A DNA stretch of 64,000 bases from contig NC_037091.1 in NCBI RefSeq assembly GCF_002994745.2, positions 6,224,001 to 6,288,000 on the forward strand, read 5' to 3'. A program made the translations under genes and the position numbers. Positions 24,341-36,345 of this stretch are shown here, piece after piece; position 1 is the stretch's first letter, and each line of letters begins with the position of its first letter. Below the pieces are notes generated by a model. The model had not been told where the DNA came from. It was given only the letters and a program-made list of their open reading frames with translations, and did not search any database. Source of the stretch: Rosa chinensis (taxonomy: Eukaryota; Streptophyta; Magnoliopsida; Rosales; Rosaceae).

Positions 24341-25400
24341 CTGGTCTATATACATACGTTGAAATAGTGGATGAGTGATATGGGATTTACGGTACTTACG
24401 TAGGTCATGAAAAACCTTTCTGAATATTCAAATGAACATGCAGGTCAGAATTAATGAGTATAAGTACTTCTTCACATACTAATTAATCAAGTTGATATTT
24501 AGACTAATGTGATCATAACTGCAAAGTCTTTAATCCTCGCATCGGATAAGGCTTGAATTAACATAATTAAGTATAAACTCACTAGCTATCTCTGCTAACA
24601 AATTCTTAAAATTATCATTATTAATTATAAATTATGGTTCCGATTTTGCTAATCGTTTACAGAAATGATGTTTGAGTGAAGACCTAAAAAGCCCCAGTTT
24701 GAGATTTCTTTTAGTTGAAGGCTAGTATAGAAAGATCTGTAAGTGTATATATAGACATAACTTATTGAAGAGGGCGAGTCTAGTTATTGGTTAGACAATC
24801 CTAAATGAGCTTTGCATTTCCTATTTTCCGTTAGTCCTCTTCATTATTTGTGAGTAGAAATGTTCTTAATTGGTTCTATTCTCTTTCCTATTTCCATCTC
24901 GCAATAAGATATAAAAATTGAACTGGGTTTATGGTTGCTGTGTTGAACGAGTAAATTCACCCATTATATATATGAACTTAACAATCGTCTTTTTATTTTT
25001 ACATATTTTTGATAAAAATAAAAAAATAAAAAAAAGAGTATTTTGCAGACACCACCAATACATTTTGGCTTTTAGGTAGTCCAACTTCAATTAATATGAA
25101 ACGATGGATCCCATCAAAATTTTGGAACTTAATAATAGAGGATATTCTTGTTAGATAGCTATGCTCCATTTGTATAGTTGTTAAGTTGTTGGGTTATCAA
25201 TCTTTTAAATATTCATTTGTTCCTTCATACACAAACAAGAAACCAAATCTACAACACTTCAGAATGACCTAGCGTGTACATTTGTCTCTAGTCTTTATTA
25301 AAAAGAGTATCATCAACCAGCTGCTGCCAAAATATAGCATTCCGTCAGACAATCAAATGCCTTGCCGGCCACACACAAATCCAAATCAAGTCCAAAACAT
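24341..25400. other. AT-rich intergenic DNA, no gene seen
   Basis: There is no sustained coding frame and no clear element ends. The sequence leads into the promoter of the inhibitor gene at 25491. Confidence 0.4.
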
Positions 25401-25413
25401 TAAGCCCCCGACT

Positions 25414-25426
25414 TGCTTTAAATACC
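25414..25426 (+). promoter_or_regulatory. TATA-like box of second inhibitor gene
   Basis: TTTAAATAC lies about 70 bp upstream of the ATG at 25491, followed by CCATATTGCTCCCACA, which is also present upstream of the paralogue at 27058 (about 26998). The shared proximal promoter shows that the duplication included upstream DNA. Confidence 0.45.
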
Positions 25427-25490
25427 CATATTGCTCCCACAGTTCCACATACTCTATACCAAAACTTAATAGTGATCATCATTCATCAAG

Positions 25491-25800
25491 ATGGCAAGTT
25501 CTACTTCTACTGGTAAGTTGGGGAAGGTTCAAAATTAGCTTTCAGTTTATTCATCAAGCTAGTGTGTTTAGTTTATGTGTTTGTGGGTTCGTAATTATTG
25601 CAGAAACAAAGAGTTCGTGGCCGGAGCTAGTTGGTACCAAAGGCGAGGAAGCAGCAGCCACCATAATCAAAGAAAACCCTTCTGTCAAAGCCCATACAGT
25701 AAACGAAGGATCTTTTGTCACCTTCGATATGCGTCGCGACAGAGTTCGGGTCTGGATTGATGAGCGTGGGATTGTCACTAAGGCGCCTAAGATTGGTTGA
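25491..25800 (+). CDS. Potato inhibitor I family serine protease inhibitor (2 exons)
   Basis: Exon 1 is 25491-25512 (M-A-S-S-T-S-T plus one base) and exon 2 is 25604-25800, joined G|AA with GT...GCAG borders. The mature product is about 72 residues without a secretion signal. The sequence carries T-K-S-S-W-P-E-L-V-G, the helix region, the loop F-V-T-F-D-M-R-R-D-R-V-R-V-W and the end K-A-P-K-I-G. P1 is Phe by alignment with eglin-type inhibitors, which predicts chymotrypsin-like or subtilisin-like targets, and both loop-bracing Arg residues are kept. The downstream paralogue differs mainly at P1 and nearby. A longer uninterrupted frame from 25282 runs through the intron and is not the likely start. 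Wound or pathogen induction is typical of the family but is not shown here. Confidence 0.88.
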
Positions 25801-25859
25801 ATAAAAGGATCGATTTGCTGTACGTGGCTAGCTCCGATTGTTTACAGTATTTTCTTAAA

Positions 25860-26970
25860 TGAAGTGTCTTTGATATGTAAATTTCAAATAGCAAAGAATA
25901 TACAAGTTATCAGGTTGTGCATGCTCTATATGTTTTAACTCCAACAGTTGTACATGTTGTTTCGGTCATCGATCATTTGCTCCATTCATCCTTAATTTGC
26001 TTCTTTCTTTCTCATTTTCTATAAATCGATCGCTACAGCTTGTTGTTTGTTTGTTTGCCCGTCCAATGATGGCATATTCAAAACGCAAAACTATTAAAAC
26101 CAGTCATTAACAAATTAAGGTTTGATTTGAAAAGGTTTACAATATTAACGATGTCCATGAAAGTATCAAAGGGGCATTTACTAACATGTAATGAGAATGA
26201 AACTAAGAGAAGTTATTCCCATTTCATTTACTTTTACTAACGATGTGGGAATTCAAATTTGCGTGGGACCCACGCCAAAATTTGATTCCTTTTTTTTTTT
26301 TTCTTGGGGGGGGGGGGGGGGGGTGGTTGGTGTTCAATGATTCTCATTCACCTCCATTTCTTCTAAATTTCATTCAAGTTCAGTAAGCACCCCCAAAGTA
26401 ACTAGAGACTATAGCACAGTACAATAGCGGTTAGGTTAAAAGTAAATGTTGGAGAGATAAAGGTCAGAGTAAAGGTCTAACAAATCTCCTTAAAACTGTA
26501 TCTAAATTAATGTCTAGATAGCTAGTAAAAACAAACAAAATGTTTATATACAAATATATCCAAAATTTTTCATCAACATCCAAAGTTTATATAAAATACT
26601 AAAATTTCTGTCAAAACTGAAATTTCGCACCTTATTTAATATGCACACTACAAATTAAATATAGAACACCTTCGAAATGACTTAACACATTTGTCTTTAG
26701 TCTTCATTAAAATGATTATCATCATCTAGCTCCCAATATGGATAAGGGACGCATGTCAGTAATCTAGTGAAGTAGTCAAGAGTTTCAAGTTTTACTGTTT
26801 TAGTATTAATCTTCCTACACGGTTCACGGTTGTAACAGATGAATAACACATTTTACAATCACCAGAGAGTAATACCAAAAGTCGCTGATCGTCTTCTTGT
26901 TCTAGCTTTCTTCAGCTATTTTTCTCTGTTATTCTTCATCTTCTACCTTGGTTCTTTGATACCTAACATT
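25860..26970. other. Intergenic DNA between the two inhibitor genes
   Basis: Contains the 3' flank of the 25.5-kb gene, the MITE at 26171-26394 and AT-rich sequence. A second block near 26690 resembles the region upstream of 25491 (ACATTTGTCTTTAGTCTTCATTAAAA compared with a similar run near 25277), again marking the segmental duplication. Confidence 0.5.
26171..26394. mobile_element. MITE, possibly hAT-like
   Basis: The left end, GGGGCATTTACTAACATG, and the right end, read inverted as GGGGGTGCTTACTGAAC, are related imperfect inverted termini about 220 bp apart. A poly-T then poly-G tract (about 26290-26322) lies inside. I see no clean target duplication. Confidence 0.5.
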
Positions 26971-27057
26971 CCAGCACATCTCTACCCTCTTTAAGTTCCC
27001 ATATTGCTCCCACACACTCTTTACCAAAGCTTGAAAGTATATATAGTGATCATCAAG

Positions 27058-27346
27058 ATGGCAAGTTCTACTTCTAAAACTGGTGAGTTATTGTATTTAT
27101 TTCAATTAATTATTTTCAGCAGTTTTGTTCATCAATCATGTTATTGCAGAAACAAAGAGTTCGTGGCCAGAGTTAGTTGGAACCAAAGGAGAGGAAGCAG
27201 CAGCCACCATAATCAAAGAAAACCCCTCTGTCAAAGCCCATACAGTAAACGAAGGATCCCTCGTCACCTGTGATATACGTCATGACAGAGTTCGTGTCTG
27301 GATTGATGAGCGTGGGGTCGTCACTGAGGCCCCTAAGATTGGTTAA
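27058..27346 (+). CDS. Potato inhibitor I family serine protease inhibitor (2 exons)
   Basis: Tandem paralogue of the gene at 25491. Exon 1 is 27058-27082 (M-A-S-S-T-S-K-T plus one base) and exon 2 is 27150-27346, with the same G|AA junction and GT...GCAG borders. The product is about 73 residues. The core T-K-S-S-W-P-E-L-V-G-T-K-G-E-E is identical to its sister. The loop reads L-V-T-C-D-I-R-H-D-R-V-R-V-W, so the predicted P1 is Cys instead of Phe, an unusual choice that would alter target specificity or allow redox control. Both supporting Arg residues are present. The close identity of introns, UTRs and codons indicates a recent duplication. A longer frame from 27004 reads through the intron and is rejected as a start. 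Confidence 0.88.
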
Positions 27347-27812
27347 TTAAAATGATCGATTTCATGTCTCTGATTTTAGAGATTCTTAAAATGATCGCAA
27401 ACCCATATTCAGATCGAAAAAGGTACCTTCTCCGAAAAAGCTTCCGAAAAGGTGATCGATCCCTCTTTGAAATAGTGACTAATGGCAAATATGTGAAACT
27501 ATGATGCAGTATTATTGCAAAATGCATCTGTAATGTTTGGATTTTGCATATGAATTGGTTTTGAAACATTAATTAGTGTCATATGATAAGCACTGATCTT
27601 TCATCTAACCTTATCATTTTCTTATGTATATATTTTGTTCAATGTGTTTTTGTTAATCATTCGGACACTTTGGTTGAAACAATGGTTGACGAGGGCCATA
27701 TCTCTTTCAGTATGAGAAAATGTGGGTTTAGAAAATATGAGTTTTATTTATTTTATTTATTATTAGTATTTTTTTTAATACGAGTTTGTTTGCACAAAGA
27801 ACACTGCTTTAC

Positions 27813-28224
27813 GGTGCGTTTAGATGAAAAAATTATGAAATCCGTAGGAATTTATAAATGATGGAATCTTTAATTCTATCAATCTAAAATTTCATTAATT
27901 GTAATTTCTATTGTTTGGTTGTATCTATTTAGGATTTGAAATGTGTAATAAATTAAAAAAGTTTAAAATAAATAAAAAATAAAATAGAAAAAAAGCCTTG
28001 TTTTGGAAATGAAAATTGAATACTGCAAAGAAATTTGTAAATGACATCTATTTTGATGGAAATTGAAGTGGGGAATTTAAATAATGAATTCCTTCATTTT
28101 TTTTCCACATAGAAATTTAAGATTTCCAATCTCATAATGTCAAACGAGGGAATTAGCTTGTAGGAATTATGAAATCTTCACTTTCAATTAAATTCCATCA
28201 TTTTTTTCCCTCATCCAAATGCAC
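27813..28224. mobile_element. MITE with GTGCGTTTAGATG-type ends (hAT-like)
   Basis: The left end is GTGCGTTTAGATGA (27814) and the right end is inverted GTGCATTTGGATGA (ending 28223). More inverted similarity follows inside (ATTATGAAATC and AATGATGGAAT blocks). The size is about 410 bp and there is no coding capacity. The terminal motif is common among plant hAT MITEs. The target duplication is not clear. Confidence 0.6.
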
Positions 28225-28746
28225 TCTTAAGGAAAATGATAATTTGACGGGTAAATTTGCATACTTGCAGCTTTTGGAGGGAATATAGAAGAAAATGTGG
28301 GGAAATGCTTCAAACCAATGATTAAGAGGGCATGAAAGTCTTTTTCACCCAAATTACAAGTCATGTGCCGCTCACGTGGGTGAAATTGACCGTCAAGTAA
28401 TGGAAACAAGACAAAGGTATCTAATTGATTGCATTTGAAAACTTTAGGTATCATTTTAATCACTTTAAAAACTCGGGTATCATTTTATCCATTTCACAAG
28501 AGCTTTGACCTCTCTGGTGAAAAAAACTCTGCTTTTAAAAAAGTAGTTATTTTGTCTCAAAAGAAGTTATGACAAACCAAAATGCCTACTTACTATGATA
28601 ATTGGGCGTGACATATATTTGGATGATGACACAAATTTGATTAGCTTCCAATTAAGTACACAGATACATGTACTTAGAAAGCCTTCTTGGGCCTTTCAAA
28701 TGAAGCTTAAGCAAAATTGATCGACATACAAAAACAGGAGACAAGT

Positions 28747-29132
28747 TAGTGTACTGGTGGGTATGAGATACCCTCATTTACAACTATTTGAACAAAAATT
28801 TACAAGTATTTGAACCAAAATTACAACATTGAGAACAAAAGTTACCATATTCATTTACACTATTTACATATAGTTAAACAAAAATTACAATATTGACAAC
28901 GAATTTGTTCAAAAGCTTGTAAAAATGTCGTAAGAGGTGTAATTACCATTATTAGAACTAAGATTACAAAATTGACAACGAATTTGTTCAAAAACTTGTA
29001 AAATGTCGTAAAATGTGTAATTACCATTATTAAAACTAAGATTACACAAAGTAAGACTCAAATTACAACTTTGACAACAAAATTTGTTCTTACTTTTGTA
29101 AATGTGGGTATGAGATACCCACCACCACACTA
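28747..29132. mobile_element. MITE with GTGTRSTGGTGGGTAT ends and TA target
   Basis: The left end, GTGTACTGGTGGGTATGAG (28749 onward), matches the inverted right end, GTGTGGTGGTGGGTATCTC (ending 29130). TA dinucleotides flank both sides. Each end holds an inner palindrome (GGGTAT-NNN-ATACCC). The interior has three copies of a TTACAA...GACAACGAATTTGTTC unit. A TA target suggests a mariner/Stowaway-type MITE, but two bases are weak proof. Confidence 0.6.
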
Positions 29133-29755
29133 GAATTTCCCCAAAAACAGAACATTTGATGAAAACTTTCTTGGTCTTTTAATAAATGAAGCAAAATGTA
29201 GGGTGAACAAAGTTTTTAGTAGGGTGGCAATAATCGTATCCTTTTTCCAATTGTGCCTTGAAGTAATGAATCATTATTAACTGTAATTTTAACTCTATTA
29301 ATAAAATGTTGTATTCGATAAACATAATTTTTGATCTCTTTTTAGCTTAAATATTGAGCATAGCTTATAATTTTGATAATATTGAGAGATTAAAAAAACA
29401 TTGAATTTTGGCCAAAATCGGAGCAACCCTTTGAATGAAATCATTTAGGTGCACATACCTTTAAACTTTAGTAATGGTTAAGCTGTTTTATTACCTAGAA
29501 TTTCATTCTAGTTAGAGTTTCAAATTTTATATTTGGACCTCTCCTACTTATTGGTCATAGAATTTTCCTCTCAGACAACAAAAAATAAAAATTATCCGAA
29601 CTTCTTGAAAGAGTCCTGTCAGAACAAGGAAGGCTGCCTCATTTCAAAAACAAAACAACATCTATTCCTTCCGACTTTAGATCTTCAAGTACCTGTATAA
29701 GAACTGAACCAAAATCATCAGGCTTTTCTGATCATGTACAAGAATTTCGAAGAGT
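29133..29755. other. AT-rich intergenic DNA
   Basis: No gene, repeat array or element terminus is apparent in this stretch. Confidence 0.4.
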
Positions 29756-29759
29756 CATG

Positions 29760-30202
29760 TTGGGGGTTGTATCTTGACTGCAATGTGCTTCCGCGCATGA
29801 ATTTATAGGTCATGTTCTGACTAAGTCTGTGGTTGCAAAGCAGATGTTGGCCTCTAATGTGTTGGGGTTGATAGTTCCTCATTCTCCTTTTTTTGTTTTC
29901 AAAGAATGGATGCTTAGTTGTGTTGGTTCTCTTTCGAAGGAGCGTTTTGCTACTTTGCTGATGTTTAATTGGGCGTTGTGGAAGAATAGGAATTCTAAAA
30001 CTATGGGAAGACTAGAGTTCATTTTTTTTTCTTTTATCAACCACCTAAACTTTTCTCATTTCACTTCTAAAAGTCTAATTTCTTTTTCTTCTCAATTCTC
30101 TCGAAAGCTAGTTTTGCTCAGCCCAGATTGGTTGTCTTTTCCCATTTCCATGCTGAGTTATTAGCTCAGATTCTGTTGTCATCCAGTCAGGTATAAACTC
30201 AT
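29760..30202 (+). pseudogene. LINE ORF2 fragment (zf-RVT end), 5' half of a split LINE
   Basis: The reading from 29829 includes F-K-E-W-M-L-S-C followed by W-A-L-W-K-N-R-N-S-K, the conserved end of the zf-RVT region of plant L1-type ORF2. The RNase H domain that should follow continues at 36032, on the far side of the CACTA element. The 5' part of the LINE is absent. Confidence 0.72.
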
Positions 30203-32262
30203 CACTATGCCAATAAAGCCATCTCTTAAGGCATCAGACGATAGATATCCTCCGTCGTCTCTTCTCACTCAAACAACAAAAATTTCACAAGCCTCTGTCT
30301 TCTGAACAACCCAACACTGAAGGATTTGGGACTTTCTATCGTTAATAATCACATACAACGACAGATTAATGTTGTTCAAATGAACTACAAACTACAGTTT
30401 TAATAAAACTGCTGTTATCTGACATGTAATAAGAACACATTTATATGTTGTCTGAAGTTACCAAAATAAAGGCTTGTTTAACAATCTGTTGTCTGAATGC
30501 ATTTTCAAAGACATTTGATTGTTGTTTGAAATTCACTTAAAATTGGGTAAATTATAACTCATCTGTCGTCTAAATAGTTTTAAGAATTTATTTTTGTGTC
30601 GTTTGTCTTGTATTCCAACCACAGTTTTAAGTATTTATGTTGTCTGATAGACAATATAACTATATGTAATCATGTGTAGTTTGATTGAGGTCAGAAACTC
30701 ACTCTTCTGTTGTTTGAAGCACATTTGAAATATAAATAAATTTTTACTTCTGTTGTTTGATATAACAAGAAACAACAGATTTTGGTACGATTTAGTTGTT
30801 CATTTTCATGTTGAGACAACATATGTTGTAATCTTGTGTTGATTGTTAACCATATGGACATCATTCATTTTGGAACAATACAAAAGGCTTGTTATATCAT
30901 CAAAGTCAAAAGGCTTGAAGCCAATTCAGAACATAATATAAGAGAACACCAAGCAAAACTAGACTAATTCTAACCCAAAAACAAATAATTAGAGTAATAT
31001 TACTCCAAAGCAATCTACCATATATATATATATATATGGAATTGACATGGCGATCTGCAAGCTCTCCTCTCCCAGTAAAATCGACACGAAAGAGTCAAAA
31101 CAATCTGCATCACACATCAAAAGGGAGACATAAGTGAACGGGAATGTTAAGGCATGAACAACTTAGCTTTGGGAATTTATTAAAGTCCATTTGTACAGCC
31201 ATGGACTTGAACTATTGCAGACTCATAGTAAACATGTTAAGGTAGAACATACTGAATTTTCATGGAATTCGGATTTAGGACAGCAAGGAAAAAGATGAAC
31301 ACAATCTGACTGAACTGCAGGAGTCATATAAAAAAAATCTCAACAGCATGGTCAACTTAGAAAATTCACCAAAAATTCATTGTAAGTCCAATTGACATGA
31401 AATCAGTTTTGAAACAACTATTTGAAATGCATAACTCAATATACATAAAAACAATAAGTTAAATGATTCAAATAGGAGTTCAAATCTCAACAGAAAATCA
31501 GAGGATACATTAAAAATGCTGGAACTTTCCCAAATGCAAACCAAATTTGGAAGAATCACTGAAAATTCACTTTGCTTCGGAATAAGATGAAACTTTTCAA
31601 ATCCTTTGTTAACTAACAAAACAGAAACATGTCAAAATTTCAGTATATTTGAAGATTAGTAAGTAGGGTAAAACAAATACCAAAGAGAGCTGTGCTGCAG
31701 AGCAGTTTCAGCAGAAGTCCAAAAAAAGTTAGCACCTATCCATGACTGCTTAGACTACAATTTTATAAGAGATTAAAAGAAACATAATCACTTACAAGTC
31801 CCAACTCCCAACCAAAAGATTATCAATTCCAAAAGCTTATCAATTTATTAAAATGGATATAATACAACAGAGAAGGTCATGAAGCAATCTAGAAACTAAT
31901 AACTACTTGACTGCACTATGTGATCAATTTTGTTTATATATTAAGTTTACAAGAAAGGGTATTACCCATGGAAGCTTCCCAGCGGTTTCAAAAGCAGAAT
32001 ACTTGTTGATGGTAAGTTTGTGGGACTGGGAGTTAGAGGTAGCAACTTCATGGGTGATGGATTATCTAATCAGAACTGGTTTGCTACATAGTAATTGAGT
32101 TTATGGTCTAGATAGTTATTCTGGAAACTAAATTCTATGAGCATAAAATTGGTTGGTTCCTAAATTGTCGTTTAAGAGGAGAGTGACAGCAATTGAAATT
32201 ACTGTCAGAATGACCTATAGTACTAAATATACAAGTGAAGAGTAGCACCAATCTATCCTTAC

Positions 32263-33001
32263 CATTCCTCCACCAACACCAAGTCCTTGTCTACTTGTCA
32301 TGAAAGTGATACCCTTCCACTTTGCAACATAATGATCCTGCAAACAGAGATGCATAGTTAAATTGCATTCATTGTACTTGAATTACTCATATAAATATTT
32401 GGTAATTTGAAAGACTCTTGAATTACTCATAGATTTTTGGTAATTTGAAAGACTCTAATTATGTGTTTTAGCAACCTTATCTGAGGTCAAGTTTACTTTA
32501 AAATCTATGACAGAATGTATCCATTACATGCTTAGTTGATTTTTGAGGATGCAGCTAATGAACAACTCTAATCCCAGAAGATATGTGAGGGCTTCTTACC
32601 TCTCAGAATGTCTATATCATGGTAGATGGAATCGGATAATAGTACAAAGTATCAATTAGTGCCATTCGTAAAACAGTGTAAAAAGAAGATAGGAAGAATA
32701 TAAAAGATAGACCTAAAACACAGCCAAGTAACACATTGGAAGAGAGAATACTTGAGCAGACAACTAGCTACAAGCATAGTGAGGTCCTACTGGGAATGTC
32801 TCAAAGGTTCATTTGGTATCTAGTCAAGTAGGGAAGCTTAGTAATATGTGATATCTAATAACACTTGGTACTGGCATATTCTTGGAGACAGTATTGATCA
32901 TATATACTCAAAATATTGAAATTCAACTTGATCACAACCGTATTGCAACCCGGGATCCTGTCACTACCTCAATTCCATTCCCAACCTTCAAGTCATAGTA
33001 C
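32263..33001 (-). pseudogene. Captured FKBP-type peptidyl-prolyl isomerase exons (FKBP18-like)
   Basis: Exon A (33001-32939) reads Y-Y-D-L-K-V-G-N-G-I-E-V-V-T-G-S-R-V-A-I. Exon B (32337-32263) reads D-H-Y-V-A-K-W-K-G-I-T-F-M-T-S-R-Q-G-L-G. These match the start of the FKBP domain of a plant thylakoid-lumen FKBP, with FKBP18 the closest I can name. AG and GT flank each exon. At the simplest splice sites the two exons join out of frame. The transit peptide exons and the rest of the FKBP domain are missing. It lies inside the CACTA element and is most likely a non-functional captured fragment. Confidence 0.72.
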
Positions 33002-35205
33002 CTGAGGAATAATACCAATACTATCAGAAGGAGAGAAATATATGAATAACACTATCTTATGTCCAGTAGAAAGATATGAACCTTCTTCTAATGAAACAAA
33101 TTACCAAAGTATGGCATGGAACATCCAAATAAAGCTTAAGAGTTAAATTCTAATATGTCAGCACCCAAATTCTGGGAAAAGTTGTTCTGAAATTTTGATC
33201 AGAAATTTCCATTTAAAGAGAATTTGTTTTGAGGTATATTTGGCTACATGTAGCATGCCATCGTCATGTAAGCTTCAAGCCAGTAATGAAATGCAAAGTA
33301 CTAGCTTTTAATCACTCAAATTCAGAATGAAATGCAAAGTACCACCAGGTTTCCATCACTCAAACTCAAATACCCTAGAACTTTGACTAACATGGATCTG
33401 GGATTTCGTTTGGAAACTAAAATCCACAACATTAATGGCAAAGTTGTAAACTTAAACAACAAAGGCATGGAATCTAAATAAGAGATTACTGATAAAGAAT
33501 TTATATGGGCTTCCTTCATACACTTTAAGTGTTTCATTTTAGAACCGCACTCAATATGAGCTCCTCCCTACATACCAAACATAATAGCTTATTATACACA
33601 ACTAAAAGGCATTATGGAAGCATATATAGTTCTGTAAGAACAATATAAACAAAATATTACATGAGCACAAATGATGATATCAAATCCCACCTAGTTGGCT
33701 ATTATCCTCCTCAGTCCTAAAAAATTGCAACTGAACAATCACATTAATCGTATACTCCTACAAGCTACTGATTTTTCATTTTATTATTCCTTGAGATATA
33801 CTTTGAAAGTGTAATATGGAAACCTTACTTTGAAATTGTTCAAAGAAACTCAATTTTAATATTGATAATTAAGATTGTGAGGCTCAGTTACTAGGTTATG
33901 TGCCAATGCAGGCGAGCATTAGTTTCCCAATAGTGGTAACATATATAATCTCTTATCCATGTAGTATTTTACAATTAAGAATATATGGGTCATTAAATCT
34001 GATTGTTATTTCTTGGCTCAGAAAATGACTGAGGCACAACTACAACAGTAAGAGATAATTAAGCGGAGTGGGTCAGGTCATAGGTTTAGGACATACAATT
34101 GTCATCCCATCATGGATCTGCTATTGTAATACCATTTCCTACCATACAAAGATAAGGTTGCACAAAGATTACAAAACAATCTTTGCATTCCTGATTCTGA
34201 ATATATAGCAGCAAGTAGCATATAAGAAATTGAGAAGTGGACATAGTAACAGATGAACAAGTAAAAAGGACTCTGCACAGAGAAGCATCTTTGCAAATAT
34301 TTCAACGATAAGAACATTGCATCCATATTATTGGATACTTGACCCAAAAATTACAGAAATTTTGTTTTCTCAATTAACCATTCACAACAAGAGAAGCATG
34401 ACCCAATTTAATATCCTCCACAACCCTGGATACCAATGAGACCCCAATTTTAATTTTCTTTGGTATTTTTATATCTTAGACCTATGGACATAAAGGGAAA
34501 AGAAAAAAAAAAAGACAAAAAGACAAAAATTGAGCTGTTCATGACCCTAACTAGACAAATGATGGTTCAATTCATGAAGATTCCTCTATAGTTTTGAATT
34601 CAACTGCATCAAACCATGGTTGAAGTCTCAACTTCTTGAGAGACAAAGTCATTATTAAACATCTTAGCTAAAATCCAACTAGATTGTCTCCACTCTAGTT
34701 GTTAGTGACTTGGATTCATAGCTATTCAATTGAACCTCATAAGTTCACCAAATGCCAGGATATAACCTGAAAACGGAAATCCAACCTTGGTCATGCCACA
34801 CGACTAGTTTAAGCCTGGTAGCTTACAAATATTCACAAACTTATGTGTGAATTGGCTCATGTACCAACATATACCCAATCTGTTAGATGTTAGTGCTAAT
34901 TACCTAAAATAAGCACAGGACTATGACTCCACTATGGAGGCCATAAGTTATTCGAAAAGTTTAAGTAGTCTGAGCTTCATCTTAAGAATCTACTGAGATT
35001 CTAAAACTTGAGCAATGTACTCTTGACACCCATGCCCGAAATTAATCCCAATTGTAACACAACTGATATATGTATAGCGCTTTCATTAACTTATCACAAG
35101 GAATCAGCATCAGGGTAACAGATTCTACCACTCTTTTTTCTTCTTTCTATGGTAGAAACAAAAGAATTTCATGGAATGTGAAAAGAAAGAGTGAATTAGA
35201 CATAC

Positions 35206-35404
35206 CCAAGAGCTCAATACGCTTGAAAATCTCCCTCATGTCCATTCTTAGGTCGTTGGAGTCCAATTCTTGGTCCTTGGTTTCCGGCTTCTGGTTCTTC
35301 CTACCCATTTGTCGCCCTCTGTCACCTCCCTTGTTCTTATGCATTTTTTTGAACTGGTTGGAGATGTGGGGATGTTCGAGAGTATTTGAAAACTTAGACC
35401 TGAG
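35206..35404 (-). pseudogene. Captured exon of a DUF4602-like (C1orf131-like) gene
   Basis: This minus-strand exon sits between an AG acceptor (35406-35405) and a GTATGT donor (35205 down). It reads L-R-S-K-F-S-N-T-L-E-H then a basic K-M-H-K-N-K-G-G-D-R stretch, ending L-R-M-D-M-R-E-I-F-K-R-I-E-L-L-G. The last block resembles the N-terminal part of plant DUF4602 proteins (nucleolar, C1orf131-like), an identification from memory. A possible 5' exon or UTR lies at about 35690-35506 (minus), followed by GTAAAT. The conserved W-K-E-R-K exon that should follow was not found. It is inside the CACTA element. Confidence 0.55.
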
Positions 35405-36031
35405 CTGCTCAAAAACCATCAGAAAGTTATGAAAATCAAAAGCCCAAAAAAAGAATTGGAATAGCAATTTGGTATGCAGATGAGGGAGACATGATAGAGA
35501 AATTTACCCACTGCAAATGCTGGAGGATAGGCTATTGGTTCGACATCAACTGGTGTTTTTGGCCATGTGAGTAAGGATGAAGAGGGAAATTTCGCGAGAG
35601 AGCCGGCAAGCTGTGAGTGTTGGGCGTCTGAGAGGAGAGAGAGGTTCCGTTTTCGATGAGCACCTTTATTTCCTTTCAGAAAACAAAAGGAAAAAAAAGG
35701 TGGGAAGTTTAAGTTTGGCAACAAAAATTGAGCGGGCAACACAGTTTGGGTATATACTTTTTCTCCATTTACTCAGACAACATATAAATGTCGTCCCAAT
35801 TTTCAACATTTTAATGAGAAATCCTCAGTCTTTTAAGACGACAGTTATCTGTTGTCTTAATTTTCTAACTTACAAAAAAGATGAAAAAACCAAAATAGTA
35901 TGGATTCTCATGCTATTCGGACAACAGAATTAATTTATATGTTGTCTGAAGAAGTTTAAAAAATTCAGACAACAGAAAACAACAATTCTGTTGTCTGAAA
36001 TGTGTCGTCTGAAGGCATTATTGGCATAGTG

Positions 36032-36345
36032 CATGTTACTTTCGAGAGTGATTGTTTAGTTTTGGTGAATGCTTTGAAGGAGGAAGAGGAGGACGTATTT
36101 CTCAAATTGGCTATGTGGTGGAGGAGACTAAAGCTCTGTTGCGGATGGTCCCTACTTTTTCCCTAGTTTATGTTAATCTTCGGGCTAACAATTAAGATGG
36201 CTCACCTCTTTGCTTAGGCTGCTCTTAGTTTCGATATTGGTCACTTTTGGTTGATGTATGGTCCCAATTTTATACAGGATGCTCTCTTGAGTGATTCTAA
36301 TCGCTAGTTTATTACAATAATTTTATGTTTTGTTTCAAAAAAATA
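36032..36345 (+). pseudogene. LINE RNase H fragment, 3' half of the split LINE
   Basis: The reading begins F-E-S-D-C-L-V-L-V-N-A-L, the acidic motif of the RNase H-like domain, then A-A-L-S-F-D-I-G-H-F-W. Stops interrupt it. It ends in a short A-rich tail near 36340. It resumes directly from the fragment ending at 30202 once the CACTA element is removed. Confidence 0.72.

Larger units (their letters stand above)
30200..36034. mobile_element. CACTA-type DNA transposon carrying host exons (5.8 kb)
   Basis: The termini are CACTATGCCAATAA (30203) and its inverse TTATTGGCATAGTG (ending 36031), with the 3-bp duplication CAT on both sides (30200-30202 and 36032-36034). Subterminal regions (30230-30900 and 35760-36015) hold many direct and inverted copies of a TCAGACAACAGA / TGTTGTCTGAA motif, the clustered transposase-binding type of repeat typical of CACTA elements. 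The interior has no transposase. It carries minus-strand exons of an FKBP-type isomerase and a DUF4602-like gene. It interrupts a LINE whose halves abut the duplication, which fixes the boundaries independently. Confidence 0.88.

Noticed and set aside
25282..25800. 172-residue inhibitor precursor without intron
   Set aside because: The long frame passes through the GT...GCAG intron; the two-exon model matches the paralogue and normal family length.
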